Shown: positions 8,369 to 15,738, numbered from the stretch's first letter. The stretch is DNA of 64,000 nucleotides from Anaerorhabdus sp964386325 (GCA_964386325.1 CAYLQY010000006.1:80369-144368), one strand, 5' to 3'. Numbers and translations: made by a program. The notes: generated by a model from the sequence alone, not told the origin.

Positions 8369-8442
8369 AGCATAGAAAAAAGAACTTTTCTATGCTATAG
8401 CAATCACACTTTCCTCCAAGATAAGCTGTGATTGCTTTTTTA
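8369..8442 (+). terminator. two strong hairpins, the second a plus-strand terminator
   Basis: AGCATAGAAAA (8369-8379) pairs with TTTTCTATGCT (8386-8396). Then AGCAATCACA (8399-8408) pairs with TGTGATTGCT (8427-8436), followed by TTTTTATTTTTTA. No plus-strand gene ends here; both neighbours are on the minus strand. It may end a short plus-strand RNA. Confidence 0.5.
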
Positions 8443-9324
8443 TTTTTTAGCCTCTTCTGAAATTAATATAGGAGCATTCATATCATGAGAAAATTGAATT
8501 TTATTAGGATTAAACTTAGTAGTGTAATTGTCATCTATGTCAATAATAAAATCTATTGAAATGAGTAGTTTGCCAGGTTGCATATATTTGTATCCTAAAT
8601 TTGTTTCGTAAAATAAATTAAAAAGCAAGTGCAGTGAAATGGATTCAAACCCTCGAATATCTGGAATAAATACTGCAATTGGAATGCTTTCGTTACTGGG
8701 TATATATCCGGCAGAGGCATGTATTCCTTCTGTTTTATGAAACATTGGGTCATTTTGATTGCAAATTTCAGTAGATAATATTTTATTATCGAAATTACTT
8801 GTATCAAATATAGATAATTCTGTTCCGATAAATTTTATGTTAGTTGCAGGACTAGGGCTAACATTTTTAATTCGTGCATATACAATACTAACTCTATCTA
8901 AATTCGATTCATTTTTAATAGAGTGGCTATCAAAATAAAAAATATTGAAAAAATTATGATTCGGGATATTGTTGAGAGCGCAGATATTTGTATGAGAGTA
9001 AAACAATGAAAAATACGGCATATATTTTTTTCTGTCTTCTTCTTTTTTTTCATTATCTCTTTTTCGCTCATCAAGATCACGTAATTTGTTTTGCTCTCTT
9101 AGTGTAATGCTCACGCCGAATAAAGTTAAAGTTCCACCTATTACACCACCTGTAAATCCTAGCCAACCATCAATGGAGCCAACAAGTAGTGATTTAGGAA
9201 ACTGAAAAAATTGCGAAAATAAATACATAGCCATCGCTGATAAAAGAGGGATTGAAATTATTATGGATAACATTTTATCAACGAAAACTTGATTTTCTGT
9301 TTTTTCTTTTTTCTTCGCTCTCAT
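8440..9324 (-). CDS. unrecognised membrane-anchored protein, 294 aa
   Basis: I do not recognise the family. The protein begins with two membrane helices (about residues 20-42 and 52-78, the latter reading GGVIGGTLTLFGVSITL), followed by a strongly charged predicted coiled coil (about 80-103, rich in RDLDERKRDNEKKEEDRKK) and a C-terminal domain of about 190 residues with many beta-like segments. AGAGG precedes the ATG. This two-helix plus charged linker layout is frequent among cargo proteins of phages and islands. Codon and base use are more AT-rich than the flanking core genes. It lies in the tRNA-Lys island and looks intact. Confidence 0.7.
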   Translation of the reverse strand: MRAKKKEKTENQVFVDKMLSIIISIPLLSAMAMYLFSQFFQFPKSLLVGSIDGWLGFTGGVIGGTLTLFGVSITLREQNKLRDLDERKRDNEKKEEDRKKYMPYFSLFYSHTNICALNNIPNHNFFNIFYFDSHSIKNESNLDRVSIVYARIKNVSPSPATNIKFIGTELSIFDTSNFDNKILSTEICNQNDPMFHKTEGIHASAGYIPSNESIPIAVFIPDIRGFESISLHLLFNLFYETNLGYKYMQPGKLLISIDFIIDIDDNYTTKFNPNKIQFSHDMNAPILISEEAKK

Positions 9325-9355
9325 TACATACCTCTATATGACCTATAACGTCATA

Positions 9356-9539
9356 TCACTTAAAAATATCGAATATACTAAATGTTGTTTTCTTATATAT
9401 TTTATTCTTTACAGCACGCTTAGGGTTAAATAGTCCCATTCCTTTTTTATCATATTCAGGTTTTACTGCTTTTTTACGGATTGTTAAGTTTTCCAGTTAT
9501 CCTAGCACTAATTGCTTTTTTTAAGCTAGGCTTCCTCAT
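9356..9539 (-). pseudogene. small basic phage/ICE-type ORF, frameshifted
   Basis: From an ATG at 9539 (after GGA) the reading is MRKPSLKKAISARITGKL then a frame break; the next frame continues VKKAVKPEYDKKGMGLF and NPKRAVKNKIYKKTTFSIF, ending FDIFK at 9356. Joined, this resembles a small lysine-rich protein commonly seen beside ImmA/IrrE genes in Bacillota mobile elements (recognition from memory). One frameshift near 9477 breaks it. Confidence 0.5.
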
Positions 9540-9634
9540 TCCTATTTTCGTGATTTATCCTATATAATGCATTATTGCATAATGACCTATAATTGTAAAA
9601 CTGATTGTGCTAAATCATAAACTTTAATTACTAT

Positions 9635-9775
9635 TTACTTTGGAAAACCTTTATGAATAGCCAACTCAATGATATTAATATTATCCAAGGACTCATGGAC
9701 AGTTAAAGCAAAGAAAGCAAATACATTAGCTTCTAGTTCAAATTCCTCATTGCGTTTACTTATATCTAAATTAAA
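9635..9775 (-). pseudogene. C-terminal remnant of an ImmA/IrrE-like protease
   Basis: The minus strand reads FNLDISKRNEEFELEANVF, then AFFALTVHESLDNINII and ELAIHKGFPK before a stop. The 'N-EFE-EAN-FA---L' pattern is what follows the HExxH zinc motif in ImmA/IrrE metallopeptidases, which cleave phage/ICE repressors. The HExxH part is missing or decayed and an in-frame stop lies just upstream, so it is a relic. Confidence 0.45.
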
Positions 9776-9847
9776 CTAGAACTGGAAAAGGACAAGTATT
9801 CTTTGTAAGTAAATTTAGAGAAGTAGTATAGGGCGGAGGTAGTTGGA

Positions 9848-10267
9848 TGACTGAAAAAGGAATTGACTTAGTCCTTAAACAGTTTAAAAGCATGTGAATG
9901 GCTGGATGAAATGTTAGGGTGAATTGGTGGATATTAAGTATCAGCTTCGAGATATTAAGAAAAGCAAATCTCAAGGAACATGCTAAAAATCTCAACTAGA
10001 TGGAACAAAAATTTATAAGAACAATATATTGAACTTGAAGAAAGGTACATAAGAGTAAGACAAGAGCGTAACTACCACTTATTTGCAGTTAGGCAGGTTA
10101 TGAGGACGCTACAACTACTGAATGATGATGAAGTTGAACTTCTAGATCTATATTATTGATTTGAATATTCACCATGTATTATAAATAAATTAGGTGTGGA
10201 AAATTTTTTACATGAGAGATTGATAATACAAAAAAGATTATATGATATACGGAATAAAATGGTATAG
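9848..10267 (+). pseudogene. remnant of a phage DUF1492/ArpU-like regulator
   Basis: An ATG at 9847 after GGAGG starts MTEKGIDLVLKQFKSM and stops at once; later frames read ELVDIKYQLRDIKKSKSQG, then EQYIELEERYIRVRQERNYH and LLNDDEVELLDLYY, ending IRNKMV at 10267. The helical, charged pattern with a closing 'DxELxxLxxLYY' segment recalls sigma-like late-gene regulators of phages. At least four stops or frameshifts interrupt it. The identification is tentative. Confidence 0.4.
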
Positions 10268-10302
10268 AAAACAAGACATTCTTGATTAGAATGTCTTGTT
10301 TA
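10268..10302. terminator. bidirectional terminator inside the island
   Basis: AAACAAGACATTCT and AGAATGTCTTGTTT form a 14-bp perfect stem with a 5-nt loop. It separates the converging plus-strand remnant and the minus-strand gene at 10308. Confidence 0.75.
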
Positions 10303-10307
10303 TATAA

Positions 10308-10873
10308 CTATAAGTTTTTCCTAATCCAATCTTGATAAAGTTCAAGAAAAATTGATATTTTTCCTTCGATTCCATTTTTTCCTGATGCAAAATCTGTACT
10401 TGGCAGGGTAGCCAAGTTTACTAAGTTAAAGTTGAACTCATCTGCATATAATTTTCCAATACTTGAATAGAAAATTTTGAATGATGATATATCATCATGA
10501 GATAAATTCTTAGAAATAATTGCGTAAGTTAATGATTGATTAGGCGCTAAAGTTGTGTTAATAATATAAGGAACAAAGTTCTTGCCAGATAATTTCATGC
10601 ATTCTCTTGTTTTTTTATCAACACTTAAGTTGGTTATTGTTGCTTGAGAATTTCCAAAATTCTTTATTACTAAATAAATTGAACTTTTATTTGAAATCAT
10701 AGCAGTTGTATAAACTCCAAGAATACCTCTAGATGATTCTTCAAACATTTTAGAATTTTAGTTTTAATTTTGTTATTTTGCCAAACTGAATAGAGTAATG
10801 CTAGTACCGCTAATATGGTTGATAATAAAACGCCTATAACTTGCCAATTTGCATATGATATTCCGAAAATCAT
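10308..10873 (-). pseudogene. unrecognised membrane-anchored protein split by one frameshift
   Basis: A well-formed start (GGAGGATAGATA then ATG at 10873) opens MIFGISYANWQVIGVLLSTI and a full membrane helix, then SVWQNNKIKTKILK. Here the frame breaks near 10750 in a short A run; a one-base restoration continues directly into MFEESSRGILGVYTT and YLVIKNFGNSQATITNLSV, ending DWIRKNL at 10308. The second frame alone is 146 codons without a good ribosome site. The whole would be about 188 residues: one N-terminal helix plus a cytoplasmic beta-rich domain. I do not recognise a function. A sequencing error in the A run is an alternative to a real mutation. Confidence 0.65.
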
Positions 10874-10922
10874 TATCTATCCTCCGATTAATTAATATTA
10901 TTATAAATGATTTTACTAATAA

Positions 10923-10936
10923 TTCACAAATGTGAA
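10923..10936. promoter_or_regulatory. 14-bp perfect palindrome in a divergent intergenic region
   Basis: TTCACA-AA-TGTGAA is a perfect inverted repeat about 50 bp upstream of the minus-strand ATG at 10873. It may be an operator for an island repressor; the regulator is unknown. Confidence 0.35.
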
Positions 10937-10987
10937 CAAAGAAATAATGTATGATGCATATAGAAACATCCACTATATCAAAAATGA

Positions 10988-11017
10988 GCAATACTAGTGA
11001 TAGTGTTGCTTTTTTAT
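10988..11017 (+). terminator. terminator-like hairpin upstream of the 137-aa gene
   Basis: GCAATACTA (10988-10996) pairs with TAGTGTTGC (11001-11009) and is followed by six Ts. No complete plus-strand gene ends here, so it ends a lost gene or a short leader RNA. Confidence 0.55.
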
Positions 11018-11055
11018 TTGATATGGATGAATTATAATAAGATTAGAGGTGGAAT

Positions 11056-11469
11056 ATGACTAATATAATCAAGGAATATGAGTATAGTGAATTTATTGAT
11101 AAAATTCATGAATATTATGATTTTAGCAATGATGAAGTAAGTATTTACATACAGAATAACGGATCAATTACTATTGAAAATACTATAACAAAAATGCAGA
11201 TATCCTACTATTTAAGAAATGCTAATAAATCATTATTACAAGTTGAAGAACAATTGAAAAAAATTTTAGGAGATAAAGTTCAAGTGAGAATAGGAGTTAT
11301 GATGTGTGAAGAATTATATGATTTTTGCGTTAATTATCCTAATGTTGAACCAGATTATTATCAAGAAATAGGATTTTTAGATAAATCGGGTAAAATAACT
11401 GATCAAGGACTTAATTGTATTAAAGCATATAGAGCAGCATCTGAAAAGATATTTGATGGTATTGATTAA
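11056..11469 (+). CDS. unrecognised soluble protein, 137 aa
   Basis: The ATG follows AGAGGTGG, and a TATAAT box at 11033-11038 lies about 20 bases upstream. The protein has no membrane helix or signal peptide; it starts MTNIIKEYEYSEFIDKIHEY, contains two cysteines (MMCEE, DFCVN) and ends in a short helical segment. Composition is acidic and AT-driven. No motif that I know is visible. It is island cargo, transcribed toward the right end with the next two genes but with its own promoter. Confidence 0.6.
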   Translation: MTNIIKEYEYSEFIDKIHEYYDFSNDEVSIYIQNNGSITIENTITKMQISYYLRNANKSLLQVEEQLKKILGDKVQVRIGVMMCEELYDFCVNYPNVEPDYYQEIGFLDKSGKITDQGLNCIKAYRAASEKIFDGID

Positions 11470-11557
11470 GTTTATTTATAAAAGATTGGTGGTTTCTTGA
11501 TCATCTATTTCAACATTGAGAGAGGATAAGGTATAATCAACAAAAAGGTGGTAGATT

Positions 11558-11941
11558 ATGAAATTCATTGAAATAGTTTTAGCGTCAAGTTTAGTTTCGG
11601 TATTAATAAGTGGAATATTTCAAGTTGTGTTGAAATATATTGAAATAAATAGGTATAAAAAAGAAAAAAGATACTATTTTCTTAAAAAAGAGTTGGAAGA
11701 ATTAACTTCACCTGAAAATTTCAATAATTATATCTACACTTTAGATATGCATGAAGTCAATATTAGTCGCGATTTAAAAGCCGTTTATAGAGAATATTGT
11801 GTTTTTTATGAACGCGTTAAAGCGGATTTAAGTAAAAAAGATGTTAGTAATCTTGAAACTTTGAGAACAACAGATAATGAAAGTTTTATGGATTTATTTT
11901 ATGAAATACTTCGGAAAGAAGTTTCGGATTTGAGAAAATAA
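11558..11941 (+). CDS. unrecognised single-helix membrane protein, 127 aa
   Basis: One N-terminal membrane helix (about residues 4-24) precedes a short basic patch (RYKKEKR) and a helical cytoplasmic tail. AAGGTGG precedes the ATG and a TATAAT box sits about 25 bases upstream (with a weak TTCAAC 17 bp before it). The protein shares its layout, N-terminal helix then charged cytoplasmic domain, with the island proteins at 8440 and 12181. No function is recognisable. Confidence 0.6.
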   Translation: MKFIEIVLASSLVSVLISGIFQVVLKYIEINRYKKEKRYYFLKKELEELTSPENFNNYIYTLDMHEVNISRDLKAVYREYCVFYERVKADLSKKDVSNLETLRTTDNESFMDLFYEILRKEVSDLRK

Positions 11942-12132
11942 CTATTATTATTGATGTTTTTTTATGGTTTCATCCGTTGGAATGATGTGGTACTGGAAAT
12001 CTCCTTTCTTAAACAAATTTAGACAATTATGCATGTTTAATTTTTTCATACCAGTACAAAATATAAAAATTAGAGAGTAACAACCTATCGCCTTGTGTGA
12101 CTTTCGCTCACTTTAAATTACAATAAACTATT

Positions 12133-12160
12133 TTGTTTCATATGGAACATTGGGTATAAT
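12133..12160 (+). promoter_or_regulatory. promoter of the 191-aa island gene
   Basis: TTGTTT (12133-12138), a 16-bp spacer and a perfect TATAAT (12155-12160) lie 20 bases before the ATG at 12181, giving a very short leader that still contains the GAGAGG ribosome site. Confidence 0.6.
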
Positions 12161-12180
12161 GGGGTTGAGAGGTAATTAAT

Positions 12181-12756
12181 ATGACATATGAAAATATAGA
12201 TTTAATAATATCAGGAATTGGAGTTATCACTTCTTCAGTAATAGCCATAGTCTTGGGAATTGTTTCGTATCGTTTAACAAAAAAACAAATTGAAACTGAC
12301 CAAAAAATAGCAGACATGCAGGAGACAATCAGTGAAAAAGAGCGTAATATAGATATCTACAGTAAAAGAGAAAACTGTTTTAAGAATCTATTCTTATTAA
12401 CAAGAATGCTAAGAACACTCAGAATTCTTTTCAAAAATTGGGATAAGTATGATTCAGACTATATTATTATAGATGCATTAGATAAAAATGTTATTAAATT
12501 CAATGATGTATTTATTAATACATTTAGTTTGACTAATGTATATAAAAATATAAAAATAGATGATTTTGAGTTGTTTTGTGATTTGATTACTCAAATTGAA
12601 AGAGAGATAGGAAATGTCTACAGTTCATTGATCTGTATTTCTGATCCACCTGATTATAACATTGAAGACATTATTGAAAAAATAAATGAATTAGAAAAAT
12701 TATGTGCAATTTTTTCAGAAAAAATGAAGGAAGAATTGAGATTATTTGATTATTAA
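12181..12756 (+). CDS. unrecognised membrane-anchored coiled-coil protein, 191 aa
   Basis: A single N-terminal membrane helix (about residues 7-30, ending VLGIVSYRLTKKQ) is followed by a predicted coiled coil (about 33-58, KKQIETDQKIADMQETISE) and a mostly helical C-terminal domain with cysteines at CFKN, LFCDL, SSLICIS and KLCAIF. GAGAGG is the ribosome site. It has its own promoter and terminator, so it is a single-gene unit of the island. No known domain is visible. Confidence 0.65.
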   Translation: MTYENIDLIISGIGVITSSVIAIVLGIVSYRLTKKQIETDQKIADMQETISEKERNIDIYSKRENCFKNLFLLTRMLRTLRILFKNWDKYDSDYIIIDALDKNVIKFNDVFINTFSLTNVYKNIKIDDFELFCDLITQIEREIGNVYSSLICISDPPDYNIEDIIEKINELEKLCAIFSEKMKEELRLFDY

Positions 12757-12758
12757 CT

Positions 12759-12784
12759 AAAACATCTGAATGATGTTTTTTTTT
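12759..12784 (+). terminator. Rho-independent terminator after the 191-aa gene
   Basis: AAACATC (12760-12766) and GATGTTT (12772-12778) form the stem, followed by further Ts. Confidence 0.7.
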
Positions 12785-12800
12785 GAAGGGGGACGATAAG

Positions 12801-12941
12801 ATGAATACAATACTTAATAAAGCTTATCTATTACAAAAAGCACTTAAAACTAAAGGTGTAATAGTTATTATAGATAAACAACAAAAGTATAACCATGATA
12901 CGGATACTACATTTTGTATATATAATAAAAGAACTATCTAG
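12801..12941 (+). CDS. small ORF, 46 aa, possibly a truncated island gene
   Basis: A strong GAAGGGGG sits 9 bases before the ATG. The peptide starts MNTILNKAYLLQKALKTKG and continues VIVIIDKQQKYNHD, resembling the start of small phage/ICE proteins that begin with a 'LLxALxxKGxxVxIxxxQ' stretch (from memory). It stops after 46 codons with no membrane segment. It could be a genuine small gene or the preserved front of a broken longer one. Confidence 0.4.
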   Translation: MNTILNKAYLLQKALKTKGVIVIIDKQQKYNHDTDTTFCIYNKRTI

Positions 12942-13058
12942 AGAATATAAATAATTAAAAAAATAAGTATTATAATAAATATACTGAAATATACTCCTCT
13001 TATTAATCTTAAGAAATAATGAAGCGCTTAATTTATATATAAATCTATAATAGGGAGA

Positions 13059-13256
13059 ATGAATAAAATAATGAAGAGCATTCTCAATTGTTTAATTATT
13101 TTGATGCTTGTACTAGGAGGTCATAATAAGATTATTGTAAATAAAAGTAATAATATAAAACCATGTATTTATGATGTTTACACGGGTATGTTGTCAGAAG
13201 ACAGCCCGATTCCTTGTACTTCAAAATTTAGAATGATTGGTAATGGATTAGTATGA
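13059..13256 (+). CDS. small protein with N-terminal hydrophobic segment, 65 aa
   Basis: AGGGAG precedes the ATG at 13059 by 5 bases; a second in-frame ATG is at 13071. The N-terminus, MKSILNCLIILMLVLGGHNK from the second ATG, looks like a signal peptide or membrane anchor and is followed by about 40 polar residues with two cysteines. It could be a small secreted or membrane peptide. No family recognised; island cargo close to attR. Confidence 0.4.
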   Translation: MNKIMKSILNCLIILMLVLGGHNKIIVNKSNNIKPCIYDVYTGMLSEDSPIPCTSKFRMIGNGLV

Positions 13257-13271
13257 TGGAAGTATGAACAG

Positions 13272-13294
13272 GAGTGGGTTTATATAACCCACTC
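13272..13294 (+). other. hairpin after the 65-aa ORF
   Basis: GAGTGGGTT and AACCCACTC form a 9-bp perfect stem with a TATAT loop, 15 bases after the stop. There is no T tract, so it is probably a 3' stabilising structure rather than a classical terminator. Confidence 0.45.
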
Positions 13295-13514
13295 TAATAT
13301 GTATAATGACTATAGATATTCTTCTTGTAATTACTTTCTATCTTTTAAAGGAGAGATTTCTTAAGTATTGCAATAGACTTGCTGAAAAACTTTAGATAAA
13401 GAATTGAATTATTTTTCATTATATCAACTATTAATTATTGGCGAGAGTAAGAAATTCGTTGATACTTCTTTGATTATTAATAGATTTTTGTATTTCTCAA
13501 TTAGTAGTTCTGGA

Positions 13515-13532
13515 TTCGATCCCCCAAGGAGT
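13515..13532 (+). repeat. attR: second copy of the tRNA-Lys 3' segment
   Basis: The same 18 bases as at 7197-7214. The match stops at the end of the acceptor 3' strand; the CCA-coding bases are not repeated (TATCA follows). Confidence 0.85.
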
Positions 13533-13546
13533 TATCATTAAAAAGT

Positions 13547-13584
13547 AAGGCTATTTCTACGATATGTTAGAAATAGCCTTTTGT
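13547..13584 (+). terminator. terminator just outside attR
   Basis: AAGGCTATTTCTA (13547-13559) pairs with TAGAAATAGCCTT (13568-13580), followed by TTTGTT. Before the island inserted, it would have lain directly downstream of tRNA-Lys. Confidence 0.75.
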
Positions 13585-13762
13585 TATACATCAAATCGAT
13601 AATTATTGCTTTGAAATAAAAAACACAAAAGATGTAAGAATAAAAGAATCTAAAAAAAGAATCTAAAAAAGAAGCTATTACGTTTCTAGATGTCTGGACT
13701 CATTCATCTATTTCGTAACACCCTCAATTTTATTCGTTAGTGAATATTACAGTTTCTTGAGT

Positions 13763-13876
13763 TTATTCTTTATAGAGAGTCAAATCTACATTTTTTTCAG
13801 TAGAATGATTTAAAGTGGAACACCCAAAAAGAAGTAATAAAAATATTGTAAGGATACAACGTTTTAGTTTAATATA
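13763..13876 (-). pseudogene. fragment of a lipoprotein signal sequence
   Basis: The minus strand reads LKRCILTIFLLLLFGCSTLN, a clear lipoprotein signal with lipobox LFGC, then about 15 residues and a stop at 13763. There is no ATG, GTG or TTG start in a good position and the mature part is very short. It lies 20 bases downstream of the 244-aa lipoprotein gene on the same strand. The rest of 13585-13895 shows nothing else. Confidence 0.4.
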
Positions 13877-13895
13877 TGAATTTGCCGATGATAAA

Positions 13896-14630
13896 CTAAT
13901 CTAAATAACCAGAGAAATAAATTTTAATATTGTCGAATGATTTACTTTCTTCTGCTTCAGCAGAAAGTGATGCACCTGGTTTCAATTCATAGTCTGTATC
14001 AGTTAGATAACCTGTATCTATTCCAATTGGAGTTTCTCCATTAAAGAAAACAACTGTATATTCTAAGAAAGAGATAGGTTTATCTTCATTATTGGTAGCA
14101 GTTATAATTACCTTTTTATCAACTATATTTGTGTCATAGCTTAAATTACTAAAACCTTTATACATACTTTCTTTAACATCGACTGCGTTTTCTACGGTAG
14201 CAGGGATATCATCAATACTACTCCATAAAGCAATTTCACCACCAGCAGCTAAGCAATAGTCTTTCTTGCTATTTACGCCAGTAGTATTTCCATCAGCATC
14301 TTTATAACTTTGATTAATCATTATTTCTATATCAAAATTGGTAGGATTCTTAATTGAAGTAACGATGTAGTCACTGTATTTAGAGTCGATGATGTAATCT
14401 GTCAATATGAGTTGTTCAGAGACAGTCTTTCGATCAAAAGTTCCAGTATCTTGCTTTTCATTTTTTGCTGGATCGCTATTTTCTACAACTTCTTCCCCTT
14501 TTAGTTGTGCCAATTCTGCCTTCAAGGCATCTCTTTCTTGGACAACTTTATCATATTCTGATTGTGATACTCCTGATGAGCATCCAACTAACAGCATAGC
14601 AGTTAGCAAAGTAATAACTATTTTTTTCAT
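13896..14630 (-). CDS. lipoprotein with coiled coil and beta domain, 244 aa
   Basis: The signal peptide ends in lipobox LLVGCSSG, so the mature protein is anchored by a diacylglyceryl cysteine to the outer face of the membrane. A short coiled coil (about residues 24-46, EYDKVVQERDALKAELAQL) is followed by an acidic linker and a C-terminal beta-rich domain resembling FxLYD-type Ig-like modules (NPTNFDIEI, KPGASLSAEA). AGGAGG precedes the ATG. It lies in accessory DNA between attR and the ccdA operon and has no operon partner. Function unknown. Confidence 0.75.
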   Translation of the reverse strand: MKKIVITLLTAMLLVGCSSGVSQSEYDKVVQERDALKAELAQLKGEEVVENSDPAKNEKQDTGTFDRKTVSEQLILTDYIIDSKYSDYIVTSIKNPTNFDIEIMINQSYKDADGNTTGVNSKKDYCLAAGGEIALWSSIDDIPATVENAVDVKESMYKGFSNLSYDTNIVDKKVIITATNNEDKPISFLEYTVVFFNGETPIGIDTGYLTDTDYELKPGASLSAEAEESKSFDNIKIYFSGYLD

Positions 14631-15205
14631 TCTGTCATATCCTCCTATATAACGCGTTTAGCGTAATGACCATAACTATAAATCTTACTAAGATAAATTA
14701 CATTGTTAGTTCAGTTGATGCCTTCCAAAAGCAACGGAATAGATTAACTTCATTTTCAATTAAATTGTATCCATATCATTTGTATTTAAAAGTTAATTTT
14801 ATTTATCTTTTAACGTGTTGGAAAGTATGACATTAATTACAATTCTTTATTTTCTTTGATACAAATGCAATTCTATCAATTGAAACTATCGTTCAGTTAT
14901 CTCAATAAGATTATTATATAAGTAATTTAGAAAAATTACGACAGGATAATTAAAGTTGTCTAGGAAATATAAATAATTTTTTATTGCTTTAGTAAACATA
15001 GGTGAAATTATTCAACAATCAAAAAAATATTTGCAATTGTAGAGAATACAAATTAAATTTACAATTTTAATATAGTCATTCATGAGAAAGATACTGAAAC
15101 AGTTAAGAACAATGTTATAATGAACAAAAGACGAATGATAAAATTCGTGCTGTTTTCTTGAATATGTAGAAATATTTATGATTCTTTGTAAGAAAGGTAG
15201 ATTTT
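14631..15205. other. 575-bp AT-rich gap without a gene
   Basis: No ORF, tRNA or strong terminator is seen. There is one small inverted repeat, GTAATTT-AGAA-AAATTAC at 14922-14939, and a TATAAT box at 15116-15121 which may serve the gene at 15206 through a leader of about 80 nt. Confidence 0.5.
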
Positions 15206-15598
15206 ATGAGAGATATACTTATGAAATTGGTTGATAAAAATACAATATCAATTAATAGTTTGGCAAAGATTGCAAAAACTAATGAAGATGAGATAAAGAA
15301 GTATCTTGATGGTAATTATATAATAAGCAAAGAAAGTAACATGAATTTAATTTTATTTTTAAATCAATTTGGCGCATTGATTGATGAAGGATTTAAAATA
15401 GATGCGGATACAAGGATAAAAGCGATAATTGATATTATGCTAATGGATTATGAGTTTTCATTAAAACAAATTTCATTATTAATAGATTCGGATTTAAAGT
15501 TGCTGGAAGATATTTATTATTCTACTGATAAAATTAGTACAGAAGTAAAATATCAAATAGCAATTAAATTATATTTTCTTTTCTATGTAATGAAATAA
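15206..15598 (+). CDS. small helical protein, possible HTH domains, 130 aa
   Basis: The protein is almost entirely helical. Its first ~45 residues (KNTISINSLAKIAKTNEDEI, then KKYLDG) look like an XRE/LacI-type helix-turn-helix, and residues 75-110 (YEFSLKQISLLIDSDLKLL) look like a second similar unit. It is probably a small regulator or adaptor, but the assignment is weak. GAAAGG precedes the ATG. It is the last gene of the accessory segment before the ccdA operon. Confidence 0.55.
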   Translation: MRDILMKLVDKNTISINSLAKIAKTNEDEIKKYLDGNYIISKESNMNLILFLNQFGALIDEGFKIDADTRIKAIIDIMLMDYEFSLKQISLLIDSDLKLLEDIYYSTDKISTEVKYQIAIKLYFLFYVMK

Positions 15599-15700
15599 AC
15601 AATAATTTTGTTTTTATTTTTAAAATAACTATTTATAAAGAGAACAGTATAATAGTTTTATTTTGTTTAATTGCTTTATAAGAAATCGACAATACTGAAG

Positions 15701-15738
15701 AGCGTTTATCCCATTTACACGGCGATGACGCTTTTTTT
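15701..15738 (+). terminator. terminator resembling the tRNA-Lys terminator
   Basis: AGCGT (15701-15705) pairs with ACGCT (15728-15732) with an inner CC/GG, then seven Ts. The layout AGCGTTTA..CCCATT..GGC..ACGCT-T7 matches the hairpin at 7229-7270. It stands 100 bases after the 130-aa gene in a 318-bp stretch that otherwise holds nothing. Confidence 0.6.

Larger units (their letters stand above)
7197..13532. mobile_element. decayed integrative island in tRNA-Lys(CTT)
   Basis: About 6.3 kb between two identical 18-bp copies of the tRNA-Lys 3' segment. The left end has a tyrosine integrase pseudogene next to the tRNA and pointing toward it, the usual arrangement of tRNA-targeted islands. Inside are remnants of phage-type genes and a cargo of short unrecognised genes, several frameshifted. 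No replication, packaging or conjugation genes are visible, so the element is a relic unable to move by itself. Confidence 0.85.

Noticed and set aside
8595..9080. Two short minus-strand ORFs inside the 294-aa gene
   Set aside because: They lie in another frame of the same strand as a longer ORF that has a ribosome site and membrane helices.
9771..9995. 74-codon minus-strand ORF
   Set aside because: It is antisense to the phage-regulator-like remnant, has no ribosome site, and its composition reflects the complementary strand.
14407..14652. 81-codon plus-strand ORF, Ser/Cys-rich
   Set aside because: It is antisense to the 244-aa lipoprotein gene, whose lipobox and ribosome site are clear.
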